This document shows positions 34,539-44,850 of a DNA stretch of 64,000 bases, in pieces. The stretch comes from Ganoderma boninense (taxonomy: Eukaryota; Basidiomycota; Agaricomycetes; Polyporales; Polyporaceae). The notes under the pieces were generated by a model. That model saw nothing but the letters and a program-made list of their open reading frames with translations, ran no database searches and was not told the DNA's origin. The translations under genes and the position numbers were made by a program. How positions within the stretch are numbered: position 1 is the first letter of the stretch; every line of letters begins with the position of its first letter. Location: positions 806,001 to 870,000 of the forward strand of contig CM035313.1 in NCBI GenBank assembly GCA_002900995.3, given 5' to 3'.

Positions 34539-36900
34539 TTGATGCAACCTGCAGGGACCGACCCTTGTCTTGGCGCAATCGTCGAGGTTCCTGCTGGCCG
34601 GGGTGTTCTCAGGTTCTGCGGCGCTACCTCCTTCTCGCCGGGCAAGTGGGTAGGCATCGAACTCTCCGAGCCGCATGTAAAGAGCGACGGGCCCGTCCAG
34701 GGTGTCAAGTACTTCACCTGTAAGCCCCACTTCGGTATCTTTGTCCGCCCCAGCCAGGTCCAGGTCATAGCGGCCCCACAGAGCCCGCTCTCCAGCGAGT
34801 TTCCGTGAGTTTTTGTCTCGTCGCGCATCGTGGTTGATGACAACCTGGCGTCGAAGCCGGCCGTCGCACGAGCAGTCGGGCACCAATGTACCGGGAGCCT
34901 GTCACGTACCCCTTCCACATGCTCCATCTCGTCTCCTCGCGCGGCCAGTCCTGCCAAACCCACGTCTTCAGCACTCGGCAATGGTGGTGCCCTCCTTTCG
35001 CCCGGCGGACATAATGCAGCGGCGAGACTCAACTCGCCCACAAAACGAGCCTCTCTCTCGTTGCAACCCCGCCAATCCCTCGCGCGTTCAGGATCCCTCA
35101 AGGAGATGGCGGAGGAGCGTGCGGAGGTGGCAGAGGGGGATCTGGAGGAGGCGAGGGAGAAGTTAGCAAACATCGAGGTTGAATTGGAGCATCTACGAGA
35201 AGGCGGAGGTGAGTTGTTGCTGGTACAACGACAGAAACAGAGGCATGATATATGTGTAGGGGATGAGGATGGCGGCGAGAGCAACGTCAATCAGTCTCTC
35301 GCGTACATCCAGCTCGAGAAGCAGAATGAACGTCTCAAGGAGGCGTCGGTCAGGTATGTTATTTGTAAGCCCATGTGGGTATATACTAAGCGTTCACATG
35401 CTTCGAGATACCACCCAAGAGGCGAAGGATGAGCAGCGGCGACGAATTGCAGATGTGGAGAAGGATGTCACCAGCTTTGATGAGATCCACAGTATGTACA
35501 CTGATAAATGACGAGTATTCGGATGTCGTACTGATCGTGACACGCAGCGCGATACGAGTTTACTCTGGTGAATTTTTCCAACGCCGAAGTGCAGATTGAG
35601 GATCTCAAAGCCCAATTGGATGATGCCCTCGGTGCTGAAGATATCTTTGTGCAGCTCACAGAGCTTAACTTGATGCTCGGGGAGAAGAACGAGGAGATGA
35701 GGATCACTATCGAGGACTTGGAGGCGCTCAAGGAGCTTAATGACGAGCTCGAGGGGAACCACATGGAGACCGAGAAGGCGCTGCAGGAGGATATCGGTGT
35801 GTGCTATGCTGACGTCTGGCTGTCTTGCCATTGACATTATCTGTCCAGATGGAAGGAGATGCAGATTCACGACCAAACACGGAAGATTCAGAGCCTTGAG
35901 GAGTGGTGTCAGGATCTCGAGGGCACCTTCGTCCAAATCCGGGAACTCCTTCTTACCCTTCGAACGTACGTTGCTGCTACTTTTCGTTAACATTTGATTC
36001 TAACGACGGGTCTCCAGCGAACACGATATGCTCCGCACAGAGACCCAGACAGCGCAACATGAATCTGCTACGGCTGCATCGCAAACAGCGGCAATGAGGT
36101 CCCTTAACCTGAAGCTCCAGTCGTCTGCGTCCAAGAACCAGGCACGGCACATCGACCTCGAGGTCAAGAAGTTTGAGGCACGGGAAGCTAGGGAACTGCT
36201 GTCCATCGTGCAGCCTACTTGCCGCAGGTCTACGTCGAGTCGGACATGGATTCTACGAACTGCTATCTGTTCTTCCAGCGTCTGGCTGCGAAGGTGGACC
36301 TCATCAACACCATGATCGCACAAACACACAACCTTCCTGAGTCTCTCAAAGGCCCCGTTACGGACGTCCTTGTCGGCATTTGCGAGGTGTGTTTGGTGTT
36401 TCGAATGTCTGTGCGTTCTAGCTGCTTATTCGCTGCGATAGATGCGTGGTCGTCTGTCCAGCTTGTCAACCACATGCAAGCGCTTCGCCGCCATTCTGCA
36501 CAAATGCGACGTTGAGACGTTCCTCAACATCGGGCATATCTCCGCTCACATCGCGCCGATGGAGAAGCGCGTGGACATGCACATCGACCTCCTGCAACAG
36601 CGATCGGTTCCGTGAGCTGGAGTGTGTGAGCGACGCCGTGAAGACGCAGTCGCAGTTCGACCACCTCTCGGAGACGTACTTCAACAACTTCGAGTACGAC
36701 CATGGGGAGCGCGAGCTCGGCTACGCCCTGTCATTCGACCACGATCTGGAGATGTTCGCGGCGTCTGTCGGTTCGCGCGGCCAATGCGAACATGCTTGCG
36801 CGGGGTTGACTCGCGGCCGGGGGATCCGCGCCAGGAACTTGAATCGACCTGCGGTCCCAAGTCAGTTGCGCCCAAAGACAGTGGAGTAAATCGAGGTAGT
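34539..36900 (+). pseudogene. Relic of dynactin p150-Glued (CAP-Gly plus dynactin domain), truncated
   Basis: A CAP-Gly domain opens the copy: GAIVEVPAGRGVLRFCG, SFSPGKWVGIELSEP, VQGVKYFTCKPHFGIFVRPS (34560-34770). A Ser-rich linker follows (LSRTPSTCSISSPRAASPAK). Coiled-coil exons run from about 35100 to 36200 (EMAEERAEVAEGDLEEAREK, NQSLAYIQLEKQNERLKEA, KDEQRRRIADVEKDVTSFDE). Dynactin-domain text is VESDMDSTNCYLFFQRLAAK, MIAQTHNLPESLKGPVTDVL, ETFLNIGHISAHIAPMEKRV and FDHDLEMFAASVG, ending near 36780 in frame-shifted remains. Dynactin links dynein to cargo and microtubules and is normally over 1,100 residues. Here the CAP-Gly GKNDG motif reads HVKSDG, several exons need frame changes, and the C-terminal third is gone. 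A degenerate duplicate is the simplest reading. Confidence 0.75.
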
Positions 36901-37229
36901 ACGTCGCCCGCAGGGTCTCGGTGCACCCGATAACCAGCAGCTGCTGAGTCACTCAAGAACCCACTCGAAGTGTGGCCGATGCCTCACCTCAATGCCCGTG
37001 ACTCGTACGTACGCCCCCCACACGCGGCCGCAGTTTACGAGGGGTCGCGTGTTGTGCGAGTCGGGAAACCCGGCGTCAGGCGATCTCCCCCGAGGCCTAC
37101 GAATTCCTTCGTGTGGTGTTGCGGCCACATATATTCGAGGGCACAATCCCTCGAAGATCCAGCTTGTCGCGGCGGTCGGAAATTGTCCACTGGTCCGCGC
37201 GAGACCGCCCGCAATGGAGGACGCGCACT
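36901..37229. other. Gap without gene
   Basis: Follows the dynactin relic; no motif seen. Confidence 0.4.
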
Positions 37230-37520
37230 AGTCAGGTGCTCAGAGCCCGCTGCTGCGCAGTCCCCGCTGGATTGCGTCGGAGAGCTGGGAGCGGGGATGC
37301 GCGATGTCGGTTTGCAGAGCGGCCGGGGATAGATTGGCGAAGAGAGGCGATGGGAGATAAGCGAGAGGGAGGAGAAATGCACTCGTTACAGCTATTCGTC
37401 GTCGTGGCCTGGCAGATGCGGTCAAACCATCGAGGACTTGCTGAGAGATAATCTGGGCGTGCACCCGGGCGACGAGGCCAGCAAGGGTCCGGGTAAGCGA
37501 GAACTTCATGGTTTCTGGTC
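37230..37520 (-). pseudogene. Relic of a small secreted, possibly CFEM-type, protein
   Basis: The minus strand starts MKFSLTRTLAGLVARVHAQ, a plausible signal peptide whose hydrophobic core is broken by Arg, followed by QVLDGLTASA. Another frame carries TTTNSCNECI, and then comes an intron-like stretch (the dispersed repeat). After it, LQTDIAH..SQLSDAIQRG in the first frame resembles the end of CFEM proteins. Cys residues needed for a CFEM fold are mostly lost. The assignment is tentative. Confidence 0.3.
37270..37380. repeat. Dispersed repeat, copy 2 (about 110 bp)
   Basis: Second copy of the sequence at 31860-31976 (shared GATAGATTGGCGAAGAGAGG and neighbours). It lies inside the putative secreted-protein relic, so the two copies probably mark two dead duplicates of one gene. 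Confidence 0.85.
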
Positions 37521-38274
37521 TCTGTGGTGGTGGGGGAGACGAGGAGCAAGGATGGGGGTGGCGACGAGAGGAGGTGGGACGAGATCGCGAGTTCGGCCAG
37601 GGAACAGAAGAGAGGAGAGGATTGACATATGGAGGGGCGTAGGCCCTGACCCTTTATTCTTCAATAGGCCGATTTTGTGTCGTATAGCCTGCATTACATC
37701 CTATCTGGCTGTAGATACCAGAAACCATGGGTGTTGACCGGTTGACTGCTCAAACTTACCTCTATGACTGCTGCCGAGAATGAAGGCGTTCTACTCGACA
37801 GTAATCAATCTCGGCAAGATAACATTATATTTGATTCATTGGCGTCTATCTTTGCAGCACTCCCGGGCCCCTCCTTGCGACCGTCGAGGAAGTAACCACA
37901 TCGGGAGTGCTATAAACTCAGCTCCTCGACTGTGCCTCATCCTCTGGCCGAATAGCAAAATCGACCACAGCGCAACTCATCAACGTCATTGCGCACTTCT
38001 CAGGTACAAAATGTAATGCATGTCCTTTATGTCTCGCTTGCTGAAGTGCAACATTCAGGATGCAACAACTGCCCGTCCATAGTATTTACAAGCCCACAAT
38101 ATTTACACCAGTGCGGGCTGATTCACTATCTTTGCGTACATCTTTTGAAAATCTTCATTGTCTTTTGTCTCACGAAACTGTATTCTGATCGACGGCGTGA
38201 AAGATATGTGATGGACTATGGAACTAAATGGGCTGGATTGAACATCCGGCGACGCAATGATTAAACAACACGAC
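37521..38274. other. No supported gene
   Basis: AT-richer than the region before it. Short frames only. It includes the likely 3' flank of the JmjC gene. Confidence 0.4.
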
Positions 38275-40410
38275 TCACAGGTGTGAAAACACTCCATCCT
38301 GGGTAAATGTCCTAGAAGACCCTATGCAGGCAGGGTTAGGACATGCCAAAGTTCGCACCACGGGTGCTCCCGAGACTGATGGAATCGAAGAGGCGGGATA
38401 CTCGAGACGACGGACGTGTTGTCTTCTAGCCGCGTCGGCGATCCCCCGTGTGCTTTCTCGGGACTTCTTTCGCTTGTGCTGTGATCTCGTTCGTTCTTTG
38501 CTGGCAACCACGCCCTGTGACGCCAGTGACGTCCAAGCATGCCACAACATAGCGTCCAGCTGGAGGACATCAGGCATGGCGTTGCGACAGAATTCAGATG
38601 AGATCTTCTTGCTCCAAGAGATGTCGAAAGGTGACAAAAAGTCACAGGCCACCTTGATACAAGAGACCATATTGCTGACCTATAGAACGAAACGCTCATT
38701 GTCAGCGAATGAGAAGCCAGGTGGTACCGGGTCACTCACTTGATGGGCGCATCCGGCCGGGATCAGGATTGCATCCCCCATCTTTTGTCTGATCTCGTAA
38801 GGAAACACTCCTAGCTTGCGGAGCGCCGCGCGCATGCTTGTGTTCAAATATGTTGCACGTGAATGGATGGGGTCTTCATCTTTGGCATACAGCCCTATTC
38901 CTCTGAGATAACTCCGAATTTTGTCAGAGTCATCTGCTGCAAAGATGTGCCACAGTGCTCCAGCGTTTTGAGTCTCCCCTTCACCAGCATAAACTAGAAT
39001 ATTGACTGCCCCCGTGGCATCCAAATGAATGGGCGTAGAACCTGTTTCGTCGATGTCGCGGGTGGCCAAATACATTTTTGGGCCTGTATGGTCAATGTTA
39101 ACCTGATAGTGGCTGAATCACCTCAACGCGACTTACCGAGGTCAGGTTTGAAAGATGAACGTCCGTCATGTGAATCAGGCCAATGTGCTGCAATGTTATG
39201 ATATCCATTACAACGTGTGTATGCAGGGAATGGCACAACATCCATGAAGGCCTCGAAGTAGCGTCTGAAATCGGATTCAAAGTGGGCAGAAGGTGGCCAG
39301 TCCTAGCTCAGTGTCTTCTTAGTGCATCGCAGCTTAGACACCAATGAGATGTTAAATATACCTTGACCTTGACAGACATCCCGCGCAAAGCGCAATCGGA
39401 CTGGAAAACTTGAAAAAAATGAGCCACGGTTACATACTGTGAGGTGGTCGTGGAATCCTCGATCTTGATCATCTCGACTCGACGATGCCCGTGAGACGTG
39501 ACAAACTCCTTGGGAGACCACGTCACTTGCATTTTATTCGTAATTCCTTCCACGACCACTGGAATGCCGGAGAACCAGATTGAGCGAAAGAGAGTATCTT
39601 GGCCCGCGTGGAGAGTTGGGGCGATTCTCTGCCGAATGGCAAGAATGCGCTTTGGAGCTGTATCATTGGTAGCAGGCACTTCAAGCGAAATCCTGGACTG
39701 AAGTACTGCCCGCACTTCTGCCAAGGCATTTAGCACTTGGTCGCGCCCTAGACGGGAGACGGGAGAGAACGTATGCGCTCCCTATAAAGTAATGAGGCCA
39801 ATGGCACGTATGGCTCTATGCTGGGGAGAAACCCACTGGCAGCTCTTCTGATGTGCAGAGTATACGTGACTGCTGTTGGACATCCGAGTGACACACCAAA
39901 CATAGTTCAAGGGCACAGGAATGGCATCGAAACGACATGGAAAAAAGTGAGGCCTTGCACAAATCTGGCTGAAGGTTAGTGAGCATGAAGTTAGACCAGA
40001 TTACTACACTAACCACACGCGGAAGCCATGCCGGTGGTGCTAGCTAGGTTTATAAGCCCAGGTAGGGTAACATGTGCTTCGTAACCGATGAGGATTTGCT
40101 CCAGATACGGCGCAATGCGACCCTGACATTCATTTGCTCAATTAAGTCTAGGAATTATGTCAGGCAAGTCATACCTGGAGGTCTAATTGAGAACTGCGTG
40201 ATGGGGCAGGTGTGAAAACCCGGCCGTAAATCCATTGTGCGGGTACCGGGCCACTTCCGGTGGGCCGAGAGTCTATCCACCCGCTCGCGCTAGCACCTTG
40301 AGCGTCCTTAGAAAAGGTGCGGAAATCTTGCAGGTCACTGATTAAGCACAGTGTAGAACTAGAAATAACCTGAAGCCTTACTACGAAATCGACAAGGACC
40401 ATCAACATTC
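38275..40410 (-). CDS. JmjC-domain protein (KDM3/JMJD1-like)
   Basis: Five 3' exons are firm: 39968-39837, 39781-39362, 39302-39137, 39083-38740 and 38679-38275, together 488 residues in consistent phase. One or more upstream exons lie in 40014-40410 and are not fully resolved. The exon at 39968 has a Cys pattern like the zinc finger before the JmjC domain of KDM3 proteins (FRCHSCALELCLVCHSDV). The JmjC core holds the Fe(II) site TPIHLDATGAVNILVYA (His-x-Asp) and the distal His in PAGCAHQVSN, preceded by GALWHIFAADDSDKIRSYL and DPIHSRATYLNTSMRAALR, the KDM3 signature. All three metal ligands are present, so oxygenase or demethylase chemistry is plausible. Substrate is unknown. The tail is basic with a final CPNPACIGSSRTF cluster. 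It lies among relics but is intact. Confidence 0.8.
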
Positions 40411-40846
40411 GACCCCCTGGCGCAGATGTAGCAAAGCGTCGGAGGTGACTTTGATTGAGCTTGAACTTTTCTGGACGTGCAACGAGCGTCTTGTATCACG
40501 GGCTTGCTCATACGGACGTGATCCTATGATGCCGGATGAGTTGTTAAATACCACAAGTGTTAAGCTTTGCTTACTTTGGGTGGGAGACGCAGAGCTGAGG
40601 TGAAAACAACCGACACATTGAAGCGCCTGACTAACAGGCCCGGGTGACTAAGCGAACTGATCCATGGAATGTGGCACGTCCTACGACTCCTAACGCCGAA
40701 AGCCGACTTCAACTTTTCAAGCCGTCGCTCCTCGTCTTGAATTCCTCCACTGCCGTCTCAGTAGTATCCCACAACCCACGATGACACTCCGGCCTGATCG
40801 ACTCCCTCGTCAGAGACGTCGGCGGGCGTGAGCTGAGTGGGCGGAT
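40411..40846. other. Gap, no gene
   Basis: Region upstream of the JmjC gene. Contains the first copy of a ~52-bp repeat (40789-40840). Confidence 0.4.
40789..40840. repeat. Short dispersed repeat, copy 1
   Basis: ACTCCGGCCTGATCGACTCC followed by GACGTCGGCGGGCGTGAGCT; diverged but clearly related to copies at 42173-42226 and 43530-43585. Confidence 0.6.
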
Positions 40847-42000
40847 ATGAGCAACCACAGTGTGCAATCATGTAATCTCGTCCTCGGTGTCACCGCCCTT
40901 CTTGCCTTTGCGCAAGCTACTCCTGCCCCCTCTTCGGAAACAACAGTGCTCACGGATAACAGTCCAACGGCACGCTGTCCGCTGTTTCACCAAGCAACAT
41001 CATTGCTGACCTCCCATGCCCGGCACACTTCTTGCCTGTGTACTGCCCCTCGGACGAGGTTGACAATCAGTCGTGCCCCTCATCGTGGACTTCCCTGCGA
41101 AACGTAGAACACTTCCACGCAGGAGGAAATGCCCTGCTGTCAGTCATTCCTATCCCATACCCTCCCCTCCGGCGAGCGCGAAGGTACAACGTACATATTT
41201 CGTGTTTGGGTTGGGTTTGAACATTGCGTACGCATGCTTCCTCTTGCACTCCGATATCACAAGTCCGCTGACAAAAACTATTGGTATTGATTGATCGCTC
41301 CATACTGCGACATATCAGTGCTCATCGCGGAGGCCCCGAACCAGCAGACGTGCGTCGTCGCGCACCAGGTCGCGAACCGGCACAAGGTGCGATTGAGAAC
41401 GCCCTCAACTTCACGCGGCCTGATGCCTAATGTGAAGCTCTTCCTGCAGACATCCAGCAGCGTCCAGCTGCCCTCGGGGTACCGGGAGACAAGGGCCACA
41501 CGGCAAACATTGTGCTTGCCGCACGGACCGGCACAAGGTGCGATCGAGAAAGCCGTCGACTTTAGGCAGCCTGATGCCAATGTAACCCTCTTCCCGCAGC
41601 CATTCAGCGTCTCCAGCTGCCCTCGGGCTTCATGGAGACGCCGGGCCACACGGCGTACATTGTGATTGCAACCGTCTGCGCGCGCGCTGGTGGACAGCGG
41701 CTTCAAGAACGTACACGTCACCAGGCAATCGCTCGCCTTCGCTGTGGCCAGTCAGTATGCAGCGATCCTCCGCATGACCCTCTCTGATGATGTAGCTGTG
41801 AGCGCAGACAACTTTGAACTCCTGCACAATGGAAACTCGCACTAGGGATACCTGCCGAACAAGCTGGTAAGTTCTCGATGCTCCATATTCAGCTGCGGCC
41901 TCGATATATGACCTTGTATGTGCAGATCCCGGACTTCGTGAACATCAGTACACCACGGTGCCCAATGGACCTGCTAATCTGCAGCTGGTACACGTGAACG
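40847..42000 (+). pseudogene. Probable decayed secreted-protein gene with an internal ~151-bp duplication
   Basis: Starts MSNHSVQSCNLVLGVTALLA FAQATPAP, a signal-peptide-like beginning, but the frame breaks soon after. Farther on, AQGAIENALNFTRPDA (near 41385) and AQGAIEKAVDFRQPDANVTL (near 41540) come from two copies of a ~151-bp duplication (ACCGGCACAAGGTGCGAT at 41376 and 41527). Then VDSGFKNVHVTRQSLAFAVA and an in-frame stop follow near 41842. No family recognised. Confidence 0.3.
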
Positions 42001-42172
42001 TACGTCGTATTCTTTTATATCCCCTAAATCCCATTTTTGGGCATCCATTCAAGACACGCAAGCATCGCATACCCCTTGCCTCCGAGATGTCTCTAGAAAA
42101 TCCTGGAGAGCTTAACCATCAGCCTCACGTCCTGTTGGATGTCTATGGGTGTATTCCCGTTGTCACGATGAT

Positions 42173-42226
42173 GGTCCGGCTCGATCGAGTTTTCTCCTTT
42201 TTGGAGAAGTCGGCGGGCGTGACTTG
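42173..42226. repeat. Short dispersed repeat, copy 2
   Basis: GGTCCGGCTCGATCGAGTTT then GAGAAGTCGGCGGGCGTGAC; it sits just left of the 131-bp array. Confidence 0.65.
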
Positions 42227-42289
42227 AGCGATAATCTCAAAGGAATGCTCGGGACCGAGGGAGCATCCGCCGCTACTGAAAGGAGTGAC

Positions 42290-43290
42290 GGCTGGGACAG
42301 GGCGACCGTCTTTGTACCGTCATCCATGCCCTGTCCTGGCTGCCGCGAGTATGCGCTGGTGGAGGGAGCGTGGACTGTCGAGGAGACTGTAGACCGGGAT
42401 GCGCGGGTGGAAGGAGCGTCGGCCGGGACAGGGCGACCGTCTTTGTACCGTCATCCATGCCTTGTCCTGGCTGGCGCGAGTATGCGCTGGTGGAGGGAGC
42501 GTGGACTGTCGAGGAGACTGTAGACCGGGATGCGCGGGTGGAGGGAGCGTCGGCTGGGACAGGGCGACCGTCTTTGTACCGTCATCCATGCCCTGTCCTG
42601 GCTGCCGCGAGTATGCGCTGGTGGAGGGAGCGTGGACTGTCGAGGAGACTGTAGACCGGGATGCGCGGGTGGAGGGAGCGTCGGCTGGGACAGGGCGACC
42701 GTCTTTGTACCGTCATCCATGCCCTGTCCTGGCTGCCGCGAGTATGCGCTGGTGGAGGGAGCGTGGACTGTCGAGGAGACTGTAGACCGGGATGCGCGGG
42801 TGGAGGGAGCGTCGGCTGGGACAGGGCGACCGTCTTTGTACCGTCATCCATGCCCTGTCCTGGCTGCCGCGAGTATGCGCTGGTGGAGGGAGCGTGGACT
42901 GTCGAGGAGACTGTAGACCGGGATGCGCGGGTGGAGGGAGCGTCGGCTGGGACAGGGCGACCGTCTTGTACCGTCATCCATGCCCTGTCCTGGCTGCCGC
43001 GAGTATGCGCTGGTGGAGGGAGCGTGGACTGTCGAGGAGACTGTAGACCGGGATGCGCGGGTGGAGGGAGCGTCGGCTGGGACAGGGCGACCGTCTTTGT
43101 ACCGTCATCCATGCCCTGTCCTGGCTGCCGCGAGTATGCGCTGGTGGAGGGAGCGTGGACTGTCGAGGAGACTGTAGACCGGGATGCGCGGGTGGAGGGA
43201 GCGTCGGCTGGGACAGGGCGACCGTCTTTGTACCGTCATCCATGCCCTGTCCTGGCTGGCGCGAGTATGCGTGGGTGGAGGGAGGGTAGG
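42290..43290. repeat. 131-bp minisatellite, about 7.5 near-identical units
   Basis: GGGATGCGCGGGTGG recurs with its ATG at 42399, 42530, 42661, 42792, 42923, 43053 and 43184. Spacing is 131 bp except for one 130-bp unit (loss of a T near 42965). Each unit contains GGACAGGGC, 24 nt, then GCCCTGTCC, a 9-bp perfect inverted repeat. Frames of 84-321 codons running through the block are repeat artefacts: the 131-bp period rotates the frame each unit and copies stay open only because no stop occurs. Confidence 0.97.
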
Positions 43291-43800
43291 CTGGAACAGG
43301 GCGACCGTCGTCGTACCGTCGTGCATGCCCTGTCCCGGCCACACTGTACGCACCAGAGGAGGTGGAGGATGCCGAGGAGGCGGACAAATAATGGGCGAGT
43401 AGGCTGGGAGAAGGTGACCGTCTCTGCACCGTCATTTATGCCCTGTCCCCGCCGAAACATGGAGAAACAACTCAAGTGGATGGAAGGATTGTGCGCGATG
43501 GAAGGCATTGTGAAGGCTGGTCCTCATGAAAGTCCGGCTCGATCGACGCCCTCCCTCGCAGGAGAAGTCGGCGGGCGAGACTGGAATGACTGTCCTAAAC
43601 ATGCGCAGTTGGCTGGGACAGGGTGACCGTCTCTGCACTGTCGTTCATGCCCTGTCCAGGCCACACCGTACGAGGAGGCGCAGGAGGTCGATGAATGAAG
43701 GGCGAGTAGGCTGGGACAGGGCGACCGTCTGCGCACCATCATCCATGCCCTGTGCTGGCCACACTGTCATTCATGCTCTGTCCCAGCTGAAATGAGGACG
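43291..43800. repeat. Decayed continuation of the 131-bp minisatellite
   Basis: GACAGGGCGACCGTC and CATGCCCTGTCC pairs recur near 43300, 43410, 43620, 43720 and 43780 with variable spacing, so the array has diverged on this side only. Copy 3 of the short dispersed repeat lies inside it (43530-43585). Confidence 0.75.
43530..43585. repeat. Short dispersed repeat, copy 3
   Basis: AGTCCGGCTCGATCGACGCC then GGAGAAGTCGGCGGGCGAGA; closest to copy 2. Confidence 0.65.
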
Positions 43801-44162
43801 AGGGATTTAAGAGTATGGAGGTTTCGTGCGCCACGAAGGACAGACATGATGCACGTCTACTTCCATTGATGCCCTCAGTTACAGGAGCGTATGGCAGGCA
43901 TAAATAGAGTCAACGTGGCACACTTTAGCATCTAACCTGACCCAGGCTTGGACAGCGCGACCTTCGCTGCGCCGATCTTGGCTGATGAGGGTGGTTGTAT
44001 GAGGTATGACTGGGCGGACGTACCAGACATCATAACCCAAGCTGACACCTGCTATGTAACTAAAAATCTGTCATCCCTCACTGAGCCAAAGGTGCCAGAT
44101 GCTCCTCGCAGGTAAGGTGCGTAAATTACATCGTTCACCGAGCTTCGTACATTGGCAACAAA
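43801..44162. other. Gap, no gene
   Basis: Between the minisatellite and the 3' end of the next minus-strand gene; nothing recognised. Confidence 0.4.
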
Positions 44163-44740
44163 TTATACATATTTTTTCACAAGACGTTCGAAGGCTGCAA
44201 AGCGCATGTCCGTCATCCGCTTCTCTTGAAGCTGGCTGGCATCATGCAACTCGTGAGGAGGACGAAGGGAATGATCAGGACCAGATAAAAGCAAGGTAGT
44301 AAGTAAATCACGATCATTTATCGCATCGTCGTGCTCCGCAAAACCGTGCACCAGCGGCCGGGCCAACAGGGTGTCCCTGGCTCTCTCTGCCTTCTTGAAA
44401 AGGCCCTTGTAGTTGCCCCACGTGTGCGTGTTGAGACCGAACCAGTGGCATACTGTAGTCGTGTCCCAGCCCATTTCCAGAGAAAGGGAGGAGAAGCCAC
44501 GAGCACGAGATCCACCGTGAATGGGAATCCCGAGCTCGTGGCAAACCAACTCGATCTCTCTGTACTTCAAATAAGCCACGTATGCTGTATTGTACCGGCA
44601 GAAGTCCCAGTGGTGGAATCGATTTTTTTGGTCCTGGAAGCGAGCCTCGAGGACATTGGATGGCTATAGTCCTCTAAGTAAGTCTCCATCACGGAGTATG
44701 TACGGAAATCGTGTATGCTCACAGCTCCTGAGCTCGCCAT
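44163..44740 (-). CDS. Small uncharacterised protein, two exons
   Basis: Exon 1 is only 18 nt (44740-44723, MASSGA) and exon 2 is 44663-44163; the 59-bp intron is GTGAGC...TATAG in phase 0 and the product is 172 residues. The text is dense in aromatics and charged residues (LEARFQDQKNRFHHWDFC, YLKYREIELVCHELGIPIHG, TVCHWFGLNTHTWGNYKG). This is typical of a folded, helical, possibly nucleic-acid-binding protein. The family is not recognised. The splice model is supported because the unspliced start would run out of frame. It lies 110 bp downstream of the next gene on the same strand. Confidence 0.55.
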
Positions 44741-44850
44741 TGTTGGTGGCTGCAACATAGGATTACCCACCCCCCCCCTCCAGCATGGGATGGGATCGTC
44801 TGGGTTGTGTGTGCCTGTGTCGTTGTTACGGTGCCGTTGTTTATGCCAGC

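Noticed and set aside
7690..36900. Repeat-induced point mutation as the cause of gene decay
   Set aside because: The relics stay GC-rich and show mainly indels and scattered substitutions rather than a dense C-to-T pattern, as far as can be judged by eye.
42399..43626. Series of 84-321 codon frames on both strands
   Set aside because: Products of the 131-bp minisatellite; each begins at the same repeat position and the frame rotates from unit to unit.
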